Position numbers and translations under genes: made by a program. 64,000 nucleotides of DNA from Mucilaginibacter celer (GTDB taxonomy: Bacteria; Bacteroidota; Bacteroidia; Sphingobacteriales; Sphingobacteriaceae): the NCBI RefSeq assembly GCF_003576455.2, contig NZ_CP032869.1:5146001-5210000 (forward strand), written 5' to 3'. Position 1 is the first letter of the stretch. Every line of letters begins with the position of its first letter. Below, in pieces: positions 1-8,139 of this stretch. A model generated the notes under the pieces. It was given only the letters and a program-made list of their open reading frames with translations, was not told the origin of the DNA and searched no databases.

Positions 1-999
1 TATCGTACCACTTTTGTTAACAACATGGTTAATTTTTGCAACCAGTACAATGTGGATGGTGTTGATATCGACTGGGAATTTCCATCGGCAGGTACCGAAA
101 CTAATAATTTCTATACCTTGCTGCAGCAACTTTCAACTGCTATGCACAATGGCGGTAAGCTGTGTACCATTGCTTCTATTTCGGTTGGTGCATCATACGT
201 AACCAACAGCATGTTCACCATATTGGATTGGATTAACATTATGGATTATGATGACAACAATTACCAGCACTCTACCTATCAATCGGCTGTTGATTGTTTA
301 AGCTACTGGGCAGGCCGTGGCTTACCTGCTGCCAAAACCATATTGGGTGTTCCGTTTTATGCAAGGGATAACCGGTATGATTATGCCACCAAAAACTATA
401 ACGAGATTCTGAGCATGGGCGGTAGTCCAAACTCGGATACCTTTCAAACTTATGGTTATAACGGCATCCCAACCATTAAAAGTAAAACCACGTTGGCACT
501 TAACCAGGCTGGTGGTATGATGATCTGGGATCTGGGGGGCGATGCTTCGGGTGCCAACTCCCTGTTATCGGCCATGAACTCCATCATTACCGGTGGCACA
601 ACAACTCCTCCAAACTCGCCGCCTATCGGTACCGTGATCTCACTTAAAGGTTTCAACAACAAATACGTAAGCGGCGAAAACGGTACCCAGGCCATGAACT
701 GTAACCGCACCACCGCCGGCGATTGGGAACACTTCACTGTACTTGATGCCGGTGCAGGCAAAATTTACCTGCGCAGCATGGGCAAATACGTATCATCAGA
801 AAACGGCACTCAGGCTATCACCTGCAACCGCACCACTCCAGGCGACTGGGAAAAATTTGACTGGATAGTTACCACCGACGGTAAAATCACCCTGCGCGGC
901 AACAACGGCAAGTTCATCTCGAGCGAAAACGGCACCCAAGCCATGACCTGTAACCGTGCAACAGCATCGGGCTGGGAAGCTTTTGGATTGAACCAGTAA
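1..999 (+). CDS. GH18 chitinase with C-terminal beta-trefoil, 5' end outside window
   Basis: The reading frame is open from base 1, so the N-terminus lies upstream of the window. The visible part begins just before the GH18 catalytic signature DGVDIDWEFP; the acid/base Glu codon is at 76-78. Such enzymes cleave beta-1,4 bonds of chitin. A Pro/Thr-rich linker (about 595-625) leads to a beta-trefoil of three internal repeats (628-996), each with a variant of ENGTQA followed by CNR and a Trp, resembling fascin/ricin-like carbohydrate-binding folds. The trefoil differs from that of the next gene at only three residues, although the catalytic domains have diverged clearly. This suggests tandem duplication followed by gene conversion. 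The family call is secure; the exact substrate is inferred. Confidence 0.9.
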   Translation, partial: YRTTFVNNMVNFCNQYNVDGVDIDWEFPSAGTETNNFYTLLQQLSTAMHNGGKLCTIASISVGASYVTNSMFTILDWINIMDYDDNNYQHSTYQSAVDCLSYWAGRGLPAAKTILGVPFYARDNRYDYATKNYNEILSMGGSPNSDTFQTYGYNGIPTIKSKTTLALNQAGGMMIWDLGGDASGANSLLSAMNSIITGGTTTPPNSPPIGTVISLKGFNNKYVSGENGTQAMNCNRTTAGDWEHFTVLDAGAGKIYLRSMGKYVSSENGTQAITCNRTTPGDWEKFDWIVTTDGKITLRGNNGKFISSENGTQAMTCNRATASGWEAFGLNQ

Positions 1000-1022
1000 G
1001 CGAATAGGCGTTCGTAAAAGCG

Positions 1023-1157
1023 CGGGAATGTGCGATTCCCTCCCCAGGGAGGGTGTAGGGAGGGGTTTCAACGATATGCTAATCAGTTAGCATGGCGTAT
1101 AAACCCCTCCCTGCCACCGCACATCCAATCGCACCCCTCCCGAGGAGAGGGAATTGG
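1023..1157. repeat. Palindromic intergenic repeat, family 1 copy A
   Basis: This intergenic stretch between the two chitinase genes has arms that read as inverted versions of each other (gggagggtgtagggaggggt on the left, aacccctccctgcc on the right) around a small central hairpin, atgctaa-tcag-ttagcat. The same architecture and words recur at 59221-59350 in the opposite orientation, and a divergent version lies at 30953-31076. No coding capacity is evident. It could act as an RNA hairpin between the two genes or be a non-autonomous mobile palindrome. Confidence 0.75.
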
Positions 1158-1215
1158 AAAAAGCTTTTTTATAGCCCTGCAAACACACATCCATCCACCA
1201 ATAAAACAACCCTTT

Positions 1216-2604
1216 ATGAAAAAAACCTTAAACTCCCGCCTGCTATGGTGTATAGCAGTAGTGTTCTTTGCACTGTCATCGTGTCGCAAGGATAATTTTT
1301 CGCCAAATCAGCCTAATGGTCCGGTTGATAATGCACCTCAAAAAGCTGTTAACGTTGATGCCGTTCCCGGCTTTAAGGTAGTGGGCTACCTGCCAAGCTG
1401 GGCTGGTGCCGTTAGCTCGGTGCAGTTTTCAAAATTAACGCATGTTAACTATGCCTTTGTGCAACCTACTACTTCGGGTGGTATTGGTCCGGTTGATAAT
1501 GTATCCAAACTGCAAAGCCTGGTATCAACCGGTCATGCCAATGGCGTAAAAGTATTGGTATCATTCGGCGGCTGGAACGATGGTAACGACAGCGCTTTCG
1601 AAACCCTGGCAGCCAATGCTACATCGCGCAATAACTTTGTAACCAACCTGGTAAACTTTGCCAACCAGTACAACCTGGATGGTATCGATATCGACTGGGA
1701 ATACCCGGACGACGGCGCTTCGGCCAATAACTACGCTGCGCTGATGTCATCATTAAGCACCGCGCTGCATAACCAGGGTAAACTGCTTACAGCTGCTGTA
1801 ATATCTAACGATGGCTCGGGTGTGTTGAACAGCGTTTTTGGCGTTGTTGATTTTTTAAACCTGATGGCTTATGATGGCGACGGTTCAAACCACTCGCCAT
1901 ATTCATTGGCCCAAACTTCGTTAAATTATTGGATTGGCAGGGGTTTGCCTAAAGCCAAAGCTATTTTGGGCGTTCCGTTTTATGGCAGGGAGCCGTATAC
2001 ATCTTACGCAGATATTTTGGCAGGTGGCGGCAGCCCTAATTCTGATAGCTGGAATGGTATTGGCTACAACGGAATCCCAACCATTAAAAGCAAAACCACG
2101 CTGGCTATTAACCAGGGCGGTGGTATCATGATGTGGGAATTATCGCAGGATGCCACAGGCGCTAACTCCCTGTTATCAGCCATTAATTCGGTTATTAACG
2201 GTACAACTCCGCCTTCGGGAACTCCGCCTATCGGTACAGTAATATCGCTTAAAGGGTTCAACAACAAATACGTAAGCGGGGAAAACGGCACCACAGCCAT
2301 GACCTGTACCCGCACTACTGCCGGCGATTGGGAACACTTTACCGTGCTTGATGCCGGTGCAGGCAAAATTTACCTGCGCAGCATGGGCAAATACGTATCA
2401 TCAGAAAACGGTACACAAGCTATCACCTGTAACCGCACCACACCGGGCGACTGGGAAAAATTTGACTGGATAGTAACCACCGATGGTAAGATCACCCTGC
2501 GCGGCAACAACGGCAAATTTATTTCGAGCGAGAACGGCACCCAGGCCATGACCTGTAACCGCGCCACCGCATCGGGCTGGGAAGCTTTCGGGCTGAATCA
2601 ATAA
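1216..2604 (+). CDS. GH18 chitinase lipoprotein with C-terminal beta-trefoil
   Basis: The protein has 462 residues from the ATG at 1216. I chose this start because it gives a lipoprotein signal with lipobox LSSC and Cys23; the open frame further upstream is only repeat sequence. Residues 50-325 form a GH18 barrel with the signature DGIDIDWEYP (Asp155, Asp158, Asp160, Glu162), so it should hydrolyse chitin or chito-oligosaccharides by substrate-assisted catalysis. Residues 340-462 form a three-lobed beta-trefoil, probably carbohydrate-binding. The lipid anchor suggests attachment to the outer membrane or cell surface. It is a tandem paralogue of the preceding gene, and its trefoil differs from that of the neighbour at only three residues. 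A strong terminator follows. Confidence 0.93.
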   Translation: MKKTLNSRLLWCIAVVFFALSSCRKDNFSPNQPNGPVDNAPQKAVNVDAVPGFKVVGYLPSWAGAVSSVQFSKLTHVNYAFVQPTTSGGIGPVDNVSKLQSLVSTGHANGVKVLVSFGGWNDGNDSAFETLAANATSRNNFVTNLVNFANQYNLDGIDIDWEYPDDGASANNYAALMSSLSTALHNQGKLLTAAVISNDGSGVLNSVFGVVDFLNLMAYDGDGSNHSPYSLAQTSLNYWIGRGLPKAKAILGVPFYGREPYTSYADILAGGGSPNSDSWNGIGYNGIPTIKSKTTLAINQGGGIMMWELSQDATGANSLLSAINSVINGTTPPSGTPPIGTVISLKGFNNKYVSGENGTTAMTCTRTTAGDWEHFTVLDAGAGKIYLRSMGKYVSSENGTQAITCNRTTPGDWEKFDWIVTTDGKITLRGNNGKFISSENGTQAMTCNRATASGWEAFGLNQ

Positions 2605-2629
2605 AAACTATTAACTGATCTGTAACAAG

Positions 2630-2671
2630 GCCGGGGCTATAATCTGTCGATTATAGCCCCGGCTGTTTTTC
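2630..2671 (+). terminator. Rho-independent terminator after chitinase
   Basis: There is a perfect 15-bp stem (gccggggctataatc at 2630-2644, gattatagccccggc at 2649-2663) with loop tgtc, followed by a T-rich tail. It ends the + strand chitinase transcript. Because the opposing gene ends at 2694, it may serve both strands. Confidence 0.92.
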
Positions 2672-2693
2672 AGAGTTTTTGTAGATATATGTT

Positions 2694-3506
2694 TTACTTC
2701 GCAAACCTTGGCAGCAAATTCACTGCTGCACCCATCATTTTAACTTTATACCGGTAACCTCCCCCAAAAGCATCCTCTTCCTTTAAAAACTCATGTTTTT
2801 TTTTGCTGATCCAATAGGTTTCGGTAAAGTGACGGCCGTTATAATCACTTTCATTATACAGCTTCCAGCAATCAACCTTATTGCCATCCAACGTGGTAAT
2901 TACTTCACTACCGGTTACTTTATATAGTACATAAAGCGGAGCGGGCATCCCGGCTTCAAAAAACGGAATGGCAAAACTTTTACCTTCGGCCAGGGTCAGC
3001 ATCTCAAAAGTTTCGATATCCAGGTTCCAGTTAAAATTGGCAAAGGGGAAATCAAATTTAAAGTTTTTGGCCTCGTTATTGGCAGTTGTATCGGCACTTA
3101 CCACCCTATCGGCAAACCAGTTAAAAGCTTTTGTTTTTTTGCCGATAGTTTCAGCGTGATAAACAGGCGCAAAATCGGCAGCTTTGTTTACCGAATAAAT
3201 AGAACGGTATGATGTGCTGTCGTTACCATACCAATGCTGGGTTACCGTAAATACTTTCTCTCCGTTACGGCTTTCCAGGTTGATATCGCGCAGCCAAAGC
3301 CAAAATTTCAGGCTGTGGTTATCTTTTGCATTTTGAAAGTACACCATGTATTGTTTTAAACCGGGTTTAAGGTTTGCTGTGTTAAGACGTTTATCTTGTA
3401 CGCGGATGGTATCGACCTGGGCAAATACTTTAGGTGTATGCGATAGCAGTAACAAAAGAGTTAAACCAAGCGCTGCTATTTTTTCGGCCAAATGTTCAGT
3501 TTTCAT
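2694..3506 (-). CDS. Secreted protein of unknown function, DUF3108-like
   Basis: The protein has 270 residues with a clear signal peptide (hydrophobic LGLTLLLLLSHTPKVFAQ, cleavage after AQ near residue 30). The mature part is beta-rich. It contains patterns such as KVDCWKLY and TETYWISKKKHEFLKEED, which resemble DUF3108-type periplasmic proteins, where a late YWI(S/D) strand is followed by a charged strand. I cannot assign a reaction. It is transcribed convergently with the chitinase and divergently from the LytS gene, sharing a 235-bp upstream region with nested inverted repeats. Family membership is an inference from these motifs. Confidence 0.7.
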   Translation of the reverse strand: MKTEHLAEKIAALGLTLLLLLSHTPKVFAQVDTIRVQDKRLNTANLKPGLKQYMVYFQNAKDNHSLKFWLWLRDINLESRNGEKVFTVTQHWYGNDSTSYRSIYSVNKAADFAPVYHAETIGKKTKAFNWFADRVVSADTTANNEAKNFKFDFPFANFNWNLDIETFEMLTLAEGKSFAIPFFEAGMPAPLYVLYKVTGSEVITTLDGNKVDCWKLYNESDYNGRHFTETYWISKKKHEFLKEEDAFGGGYRYKVKMMGAAVNLLPRFAK

Positions 3507-3576
3507 AATAATTATTTGTTTTGATAAGGATAATTTCTGTTAACAGTTCAAAGCTGCCGTTTATCAATCACCTGCT

Positions 3577-3683
3577 AAAACCTGTTAAACATTCCCTGTT
3601 TTATTTTTAGCCCTCGCCTGCAATTATTCAATAACCTGCCCTTAACAGGTTTTATTGAAAACAGAAGGATAATTATTGAATAA
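3577..3683. promoter_or_regulatory. Interleaved inverted repeats in the divergent region upstream of lytS-like gene
   Basis: Two inverted repeats are interleaved. A perfect 12-bp pair is aaaacctgttaa (3577-3588) and ttaacaggtttt (3642-3653). A perfect 11-bp pair is ttattcaataa (3624-3634) and ttattgaataa (3673-3683). They lie between divergent genes, just upstream of a histidine kinase/LytTR operon, so they are candidate regulator-binding or looping sites. The regulator is unknown. Confidence 0.45.
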
Positions 3684-3741
3684 ATGTGGGCATCTGTTTA
3701 AAACACATTTCAACCAGCAAAAAGCTTCGTATTTTTAAAAC

Positions 3742-4761
3742 ATGCAATTGTTTAAAGGCAAGCCAGGCATTGTTCAACTCCAGCTCTTGGTATGGCTGGC
3801 GGTATCGCTGCTGCTATTTTTTTCTTATCTGCCGATGGATGGCGCAGCACAATCGGCTGTTTACACCATTTTGAATATGGCGTTTTACGCTGTTATCATC
3901 TACGGTAATATCCTGTTCCTGTTCCCGGTATTTTATCAAAAAGGCAGGTATGTTTGGTATGTGCTGCTGGTAATTATTTTTATAGGGGGCACCGGCATCC
4001 TCAGGGGGTATCTGAGCATGTGGGTTTATAATACCTATTTTGCAAAAACGCCCGAAACCATCAACCAGGAGGCTATCATTAAATATGCATCGGGCGGGGT
4101 ACTCATTTTTGTGTTAAGTCTCATTTTCCGCATCGCGATAGCTTATTTTAAGCTGAAACAGCAAACCGAAGAGATTATGGTACAAAAAAGCCAGGCCGAA
4201 CTCAATCTGCTTAAATCGCAGGTGCAACCGCATTTTTTGTTCAATACACTAAATAATATTTACTACGAAGCCTATCGTGAAGCCCCCCGCACAGCCGCAC
4301 TTATTGAGCGACTGAGCGATATTATGCGGTATTTTGTTGACGAAAGCCCCAAAGATGATGTAGCCATCGGCACCGAAGTGCAATTCATTGAAAATTACAT
4401 AGCTTTAGAAAAAATAAGGATCAGGCATGAGGTTGTGGTATTTTTTGAGAAAAGCTTCAGTTCGGATCTCCGTATCCCTCCCATGCTGCTCATGACCTTT
4501 GTAGAGAATATTTTTAAACACGGCATTGATAAATCGAGCGAGCAAAACCTCATCGGCATATCTTTGGTGCAACAAAATGGCTACCTTTTTTTTAAAACCA
4601 ATAATACCATTCATACCGAAACAGCAGGCAACCGGACAACCGGGTTTGGCATTGTTAACTTAACCCAACGGCTAACCATGTTGTACGGGCAAAACTTCGA
4701 ACTGAAAATAGATAAGAGTAACAACAACTTTGCCGCCTATTTAAAAATTCCGGTATCATGA
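3742..4761 (+). CDS. LytS/YehU-type sensor histidine kinase
   Basis: The protein has 339 residues. Four hydrophobic segments (about residues 12-32, 40-66, 70-94, 112-138) form the membrane sensor. A short coiled region leads into the His_kinase (PF06580) domain with the signature QVQPHFLFNTLNN; His164 is the expected phosphorylation site. A HATPase region follows, with an N-box-like segment (FVENIFKHGI) and a glycine-rich GFGIVNL segment. It autophosphorylates and should signal to the LytTR regulator encoded next, whose ATG overlaps its stop codon (ATGA at 4758-4761). Its ligand is unknown. The alginate lyase-like gene downstream could be a target or an operon member. Confidence 0.92.
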   Translation: MQLFKGKPGIVQLQLLVWLAVSLLLFFSYLPMDGAAQSAVYTILNMAFYAVIIYGNILFLFPVFYQKGRYVWYVLLVIIFIGGTGILRGYLSMWVYNTYFAKTPETINQEAIIKYASGGVLIFVLSLIFRIAIAYFKLKQQTEEIMVQKSQAELNLLKSQVQPHFLFNTLNNIYYEAYREAPRTAALIERLSDIMRYFVDESPKDDVAIGTEVQFIENYIALEKIRIRHEVVVFFEKSFSSDLRIPPMLLMTFVENIFKHGIDKSSEQNLIGISLVQQNGYLFFKTNNTIHTETAGNRTTGFGIVNLTQRLTMLYGQNFELKIDKSNNNFAAYLKIPVS

Positions 4762-5468
4762 ATTTAAGCTGCATTATTATCGACGATGAGCCAAACGCGG
4801 TTAACCTGCTCGAGATGCTGGTGCAGCAAAGTACTCAATGGCAGCTTAAAGCCAAATGTTATAACGCGCTCGAGGCCCTGACTTTTTTAAAAACCAATAA
4901 GGTTGATTTTATTTTTTTAGATATCAATATGCCGCAGCTTACCGGTATGGAACTGGCCGGCTTACTGCCATCGCAAACTAAAATTGTATTTACAACCGCT
5001 TATTCAGAATATGCTGCCGAAAGCTATGCCTATCAAACTATCGATTACCTGCTGAAACCAATCACCCTGAAACGCTTTCTGGCAGCTCAGCAAAAAATTG
5101 AAGCTTACTTTGGCAAAACAGAAGCAGTTGCGCACAAAACAGATACTGCTGATGAGGGATATTTCTTTGTAAAATCGGGCAAGGTACTGCGTCGCATTTT
5201 GTTGGATGAGATCTTATATTTTGAAGGAGAAAAAGAATATGTGCGCCTGGTTACCGGACAGGAGCAGTTACTGATTTACCGCAGACTTAAAGATATTGAA
5301 GAACAGCTTTCGGCTCCGTTTGTACGAGTACATAACTCCTACATCGTAAACACCAAACAACTGGTAAAAATTCAGGATAATCATATTTACATAGCCGATA
5401 AGCATATCCCCGTGAGCGAAAAATTTAAGGATGGTTTTATGGCGATTATTAATAAAAGGATATTTTAG
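4758..5468 (+). CDS. LytTR-family response regulator
   Basis: The protein has 236 residues: an N-terminal receiver domain (about 1-120) with phospho-acceptor Asp55 in FLDINMP and the conserved Lys in LLKP, then a C-terminal LytTR DNA-binding domain (about 135-235; ILYFEGEKEYVRL, FVRVHNSYIVN). It is translationally coupled to the preceding kinase by a 4-bp overlap, so the two are a cognate two-component system. LytTR proteins bind paired direct repeats upstream of targets; I could not identify such a pair with confidence here. The alginate lyase-like gene starts 39 bp later on the same strand. Confidence 0.93.
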   Translation: MNLSCIIIDDEPNAVNLLEMLVQQSTQWQLKAKCYNALEALTFLKTNKVDFIFLDINMPQLTGMELAGLLPSQTKIVFTTAYSEYAAESYAYQTIDYLLKPITLKRFLAAQQKIEAYFGKTEAVAHKTDTADEGYFFVKSGKVLRRILLDEILYFEGEKEYVRLVTGQEQLLIYRRLKDIEEQLSAPFVRVHNSYIVNTKQLVKIQDNHIYIADKHIPVSEKFKDGFMAIINKRIF

Positions 5469-5507
5469 CAGATAGATAAGGCTGCCTAAAGCCTTGCTTG
5501 CCATCCT

Positions 5508-6695
5508 ATGAAATTTATGAATCGCTTCGGTCTGCTTATCGCAGCCTGTACCCTATTATTACAGCATGCTTTTGCACAAAACAAGGCAAGCTTTTTAATG
5601 GTTGATGAGCAATTGCTCATCAAATCGAAACAATTGTATGCCCTGGGGGATAAAGAAGCAACTGCAAAAATAAACAGTATTATTGGCCGGGCCGACAGCG
5701 CCCTTGCAAAAGAACCATACTCGGTTACCTACAATAAAACAAAGATTGCACCAGGCAATGATAAACACGATTATGTAAGCCAGGCCCCGTACTGGTGGGC
5801 CGATCCATCAAAACCCAATGGCTTGCCTTATATTCGTAAAGATGGCGAACGCAACCCGGAGATTTATCAACTGCATGACCGCAGCCAACTGGGTGACATG
5901 TGTACTGCCGTAAAGCAACTCGCCTTCGCCTACTATTACACCGGCAACCAAAAGTACGCCCGCAAAGCCAGGTTACTGATGTATACCTGGTTTGTTAATG
6001 CTAAAACCCGCATGAACCCAAACCTCAATTATGCGCAATACATCCCCGGGCTTAATGATGGCCGGGGCATTGGCATTATTGAAAGCAGGGAACTAACCGT
6101 TATACCCGATGCTTTGGCCATGTTAAAAGGCAACCCCGCAATTGATGTGAAATTTTCGGAAAAGATGCAGGCCTGGTTTACCGCGTTCAACAACTGGTTG
6201 CAAAACAGCCCTAACGGTAAAGACGAACGTTCGCAACTCAACAACCATGGCTCGTATTATGATGTGCAGGTTGTTGATTACTCACTTTTTATTGGTGATA
6301 AAACAACAGCAATACAACTGCTGCAAAACACCACTATCCCCCGTATAGAAAAACAATTTAACACCGATGGAGCCCAGCCGCTTGAGCTGGCCCGAACCAA
6401 ATCGTGGGATTATGTGAACATGAACCTTTATGCCTGGTGCCAGCTGGCAATTTTAGCCAACCGCGTAGGGATTGACCTGTGGCATAAGCAAACACCTGAT
6501 GGAAAAGGAATAAAAGCGGCAGTGAGGTGGTTGATCCCCTATGCATCCGGCGAAAAAAAATGGGAAAACCAGCAGATAGCCGGGTTTGAGTATGAGCAGT
6601 TAAAGTTTATTATGGATAAGGCGAGCCAACAATATCCTGATTTGAATTTTGGAGGGGTGTTTAAGAGGTTTCCGACGGAGTTGGAAGTGGAGTAA
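5508..6695 (+). CDS. Alginate lyase family protein (PF05426-like)
   Basis: The protein has 395 residues with a signal peptide (FGLLIAACTLLLQHAFAQ) giving a periplasmic or secreted product. An ATG at 5517 is an alternative start. The body is alpha-helical, with the family's typical segments: YWWADPSKPNGLPYIRKDGERNPE near residue 90, followed by AFAYYYTGNQKYARKA, and the conserved NNHGSYYDVQ stretch near residue 246 with the probable catalytic Asn/His. Members cleave uronic-acid polysaccharides by beta-elimination; the true substrate here is not evident. The gene lies 39 bp after the LytTR regulator and may be cotranscribed with it. Its terminator hairpin has been invaded by the adjacent insertion sequence. 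Confidence 0.87.
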   Translation: MKFMNRFGLLIAACTLLLQHAFAQNKASFLMVDEQLLIKSKQLYALGDKEATAKINSIIGRADSALAKEPYSVTYNKTKIAPGNDKHDYVSQAPYWWADPSKPNGLPYIRKDGERNPEIYQLHDRSQLGDMCTAVKQLAFAYYYTGNQKYARKARLLMYTWFVNAKTRMNPNLNYAQYIPGLNDGRGIGIIESRELTVIPDALAMLKGNPAIDVKFSEKMQAWFTAFNNWLQNSPNGKDERSQLNNHGSYYDVQVVDYSLFIGDKTTAIQLLQNTTIPRIEKQFNTDGAQPLELARTKSWDYVNMNLYAWCQLAILANRVGIDLWHKQTPDGKGIKAAVRWLIPYASGEKKWENQQIAGFEYEQLKFIMDKASQQYPDLNFGGVFKRFPTELEVE

Positions 6696-6705
6696 GTACA
6701 ATCTA

Positions 6706-6738
6706 AAAACGTAAAAGGCCGCAAATGCGGTCTTTTAC
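6706..6738 (+). terminator. Terminator hairpin of lyase gene, split by the insertion sequence
   Basis: The left arm aaaacgtaaaaggccgc (6706-6722), loop aaat, and the right arm gcggtcttttac (6727-6738) form a long stem. The end of the right arm, tcttttac, is duplicated at 8083-8090, where it continues as gttttatctttctt. Removing the IS and one copy of the duplication restores a 17-bp stem (one G-T pair) followed by a T-rich tail, a normal intrinsic terminator. At present only the hairpin, without its T-tail, remains next to the gene. Confidence 0.8.
6731..6738. repeat. Target-site duplication, left copy
   Basis: The 8-bp sequence tcttttac directly abuts the left end of the IS and is repeated at 8083-8090 at the right end. 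Eight- to nine-bp duplications are typical of IS256-family transposition. Confidence 0.85.
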
Positions 6739-6760
6739 GGGTCTGTAAAATAAACTGTGT

Positions 6761-6794
6761 CAGCCCCTGCCGGCCCATGGGCCGGCAGGGGCTG
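6761..6794. repeat. 34-bp perfect palindrome inside the IS left end
   Basis: The GC-rich sequence from 6761 to 6794 is identical to its own reverse complement; each half begins cagcccctgccggccc. It lies between the left terminal repeat and the transposase stop codon. It would form a very stable hairpin in RNA of either strand, and may terminate transposase mRNA or insulate the element from incoming transcription. Confidence 0.85.
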
Positions 6795-6798
6795 ATTG

Positions 6799-8025
6799 CT
6801 ACATCAAATCTAATATCATTCTCCCAGGAAACCAAATGGCCAGCTTCTGGGCCGTTGTCGCCCAATTAGAAAGTGGCATCGTCCATTTTTGTTTAATGTT
6901 GTTATGAGCCAGATAGATCAGTTTTAACAGAGCCATATCGGATGTGAAACCACCCTTGGTTTTGGTTACTTTTCTGATTTGCCGGTGAAACCCTTCGATG
7001 GTATTGGTGGTATAGATCAGTTTACGAATAGTGGTATCATACTGAAAATACGTGGTCAGCTTCGACCAGTTATTACGCCATGATTCCAATACCTTTTCAT
7101 ATTTCTTACCCCACTTTTCTTCTAATTGCTCTAAACGAAGTTCTGCCAGTTCGAGGGTTTCTGCCTGGTACACCGGCTTAAGATCTTTCATAAATACTTT
7201 TTGATCTTTAGAAGCCACGTACTTCAGGCTGTTGCGTATCTGGTGGACGATACAGGTCTGGATTTCTGTTTGAGGGAATACTGTATTTATGGCCTGTGGG
7301 AATCCATTGAGGTTATCAATGCAAGCAATCAGGATGTCTTTTACACCTCTGTTTTGAAGGTCGGTCAATACACTTAACCAAAAATTAGCGCCTTCGCTTT
7401 GAGATACATACATTCCTAACAACTCCTTGTGACCGTGACGGTCAATACCAAGAATGTTATAAACAGCATGCGCTACCATGCGGTGTTCCTCTTTAACCTT
7501 GTAATGCATCGCATCCAGCCAAACAATGGTGTAAAGTTCATCCAGCGGCCTTGATTGCCATTCTTTTACTTCAGGAATGATCTTATCTGTTATAGCAGAT
7601 AAGGTACTGTGACTGATATCTGTATCATACATGTCTTTGATATGCTTTGATATATCGCGGAAACTCATGCCCAGTCCATACATGCCGATGATCTTGGATT
7701 CAAGACTTTCTGCTAATATCGTTTCCCGTTTGCGGATCAGTTCGGGTTCAAAACTGGAATTGCGATCACGAGGGGTACTAATAGATATGGTGCCATCAGA
7801 GGTTCGGATATTCTTACTGGTCTTACCGTTCCTGCGATTGCCTGAACTGCGTTCTGCTTCATCTAAATGGCTTTCCAATTCCGCCTCAAGGGCGGCATCA
7901 AGGAAACTTTTTAGCAACGGTGCAAAGGCTCCATCCTTGCCATAAAGCGATTTGCCCGAGCGGAGTTGCTCAAGGGCTTTCTTTTTCATTTGCTCGTATT
8001 CGAGCGATTCTTCTTCTCTCTTCAT
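6799..8025 (-). CDS. IS256-family (mutator type) transposase
   Basis: The protein has 408 residues and is full length for PF00872. The expected DDE catalytic residues are visible: Asp171 in VWLDAMHYKV, Asp237 in CIDNLNGF, and Glu344 in NTIEGFHRQIRK. The N-terminal third holds the basic DNA-binding region (GNRRNGKTSKNIRTSDG). It should catalyse cut-and-paste or circle-mediated movement of its own element. No frameshift or stop is visible. The stop codon lies five bases inside the palindrome at 6761-6794. Confidence 0.95.
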   Translation of the reverse strand: MKREEESLEYEQMKKKALEQLRSGKSLYGKDGAFAPLLKSFLDAALEAELESHLDEAERSSGNRRNGKTSKNIRTSDGTISISTPRDRNSSFEPELIRKRETILAESLESKIIGMYGLGMSFRDISKHIKDMYDTDISHSTLSAITDKIIPEVKEWQSRPLDELYTIVWLDAMHYKVKEEHRMVAHAVYNILGIDRHGHKELLGMYVSQSEGANFWLSVLTDLQNRGVKDILIACIDNLNGFPQAINTVFPQTEIQTCIVHQIRNSLKYVASKDQKVFMKDLKPVYQAETLELAELRLEQLEEKWGKKYEKVLESWRNNWSKLTTYFQYDTTIRKLIYTTNTIEGFHRQIRKVTKTKGGFTSDMALLKLIYLAHNNIKQKWTMPLSNWATTAQKLAIWFPGRMILDLM

Positions 8026-8082
8026 CTTAAACTGTGTTTTAAGTTAACATTTAACGCTTGACACAGTTTATTTTACACTCTC

Positions 8083-8090
8083 TCTTTTAC
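8083..8090. repeat. Target-site duplication, right copy
   Basis: tcttttac immediately follows the right IS terminal repeat and matches 6731-6738. The following gttttatctttctt is the displaced tail of the lyase terminator. Confidence 0.85.
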
Positions 8091-8139
8091 GTTTTATCTT
8101 TCTTAATTTATTTTTTATCTCCGGGTAAAACCAGTTTAG

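Larger units (their letters stand above)
6739..8082 (-). mobile_element. IS256-family insertion sequence, complete
   Basis: The element is 1344 bp. Terminal inverted repeats lie at 6739-6762 and 8059-8082; they match at 21 of 24 positions and share the core tgtaaaataaactgtgtca. It is flanked by the 8-bp duplication tcttttac. It encodes one intact mutator-type transposase on the minus strand and carries a 34-bp perfect palindrome just inside its left end. With intact ends, duplication and transposase, it looks recent and potentially active. It has landed in the terminator of the lyase gene. Confidence 0.93.

Noticed and set aside
1030..1215. Extended N-terminus of the second chitinase
   Set aside because: The open frame upstream of 1216 is repeat copy A, and the ATG at 1216 gives a clear lipoprotein signal.
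2968..3159. Small plus-strand frames inside the DUF3108-like gene and other genes
   Set aside because: They lie opposite strong genes, have no initiation signals and no coherent domain composition.
3742..6695. Polysaccharide utilisation locus
   Set aside because: An alginate lyase-like gene and a regulator pair are present, but there is no SusC/SusD pair next to them, so a full PUL is not supported.
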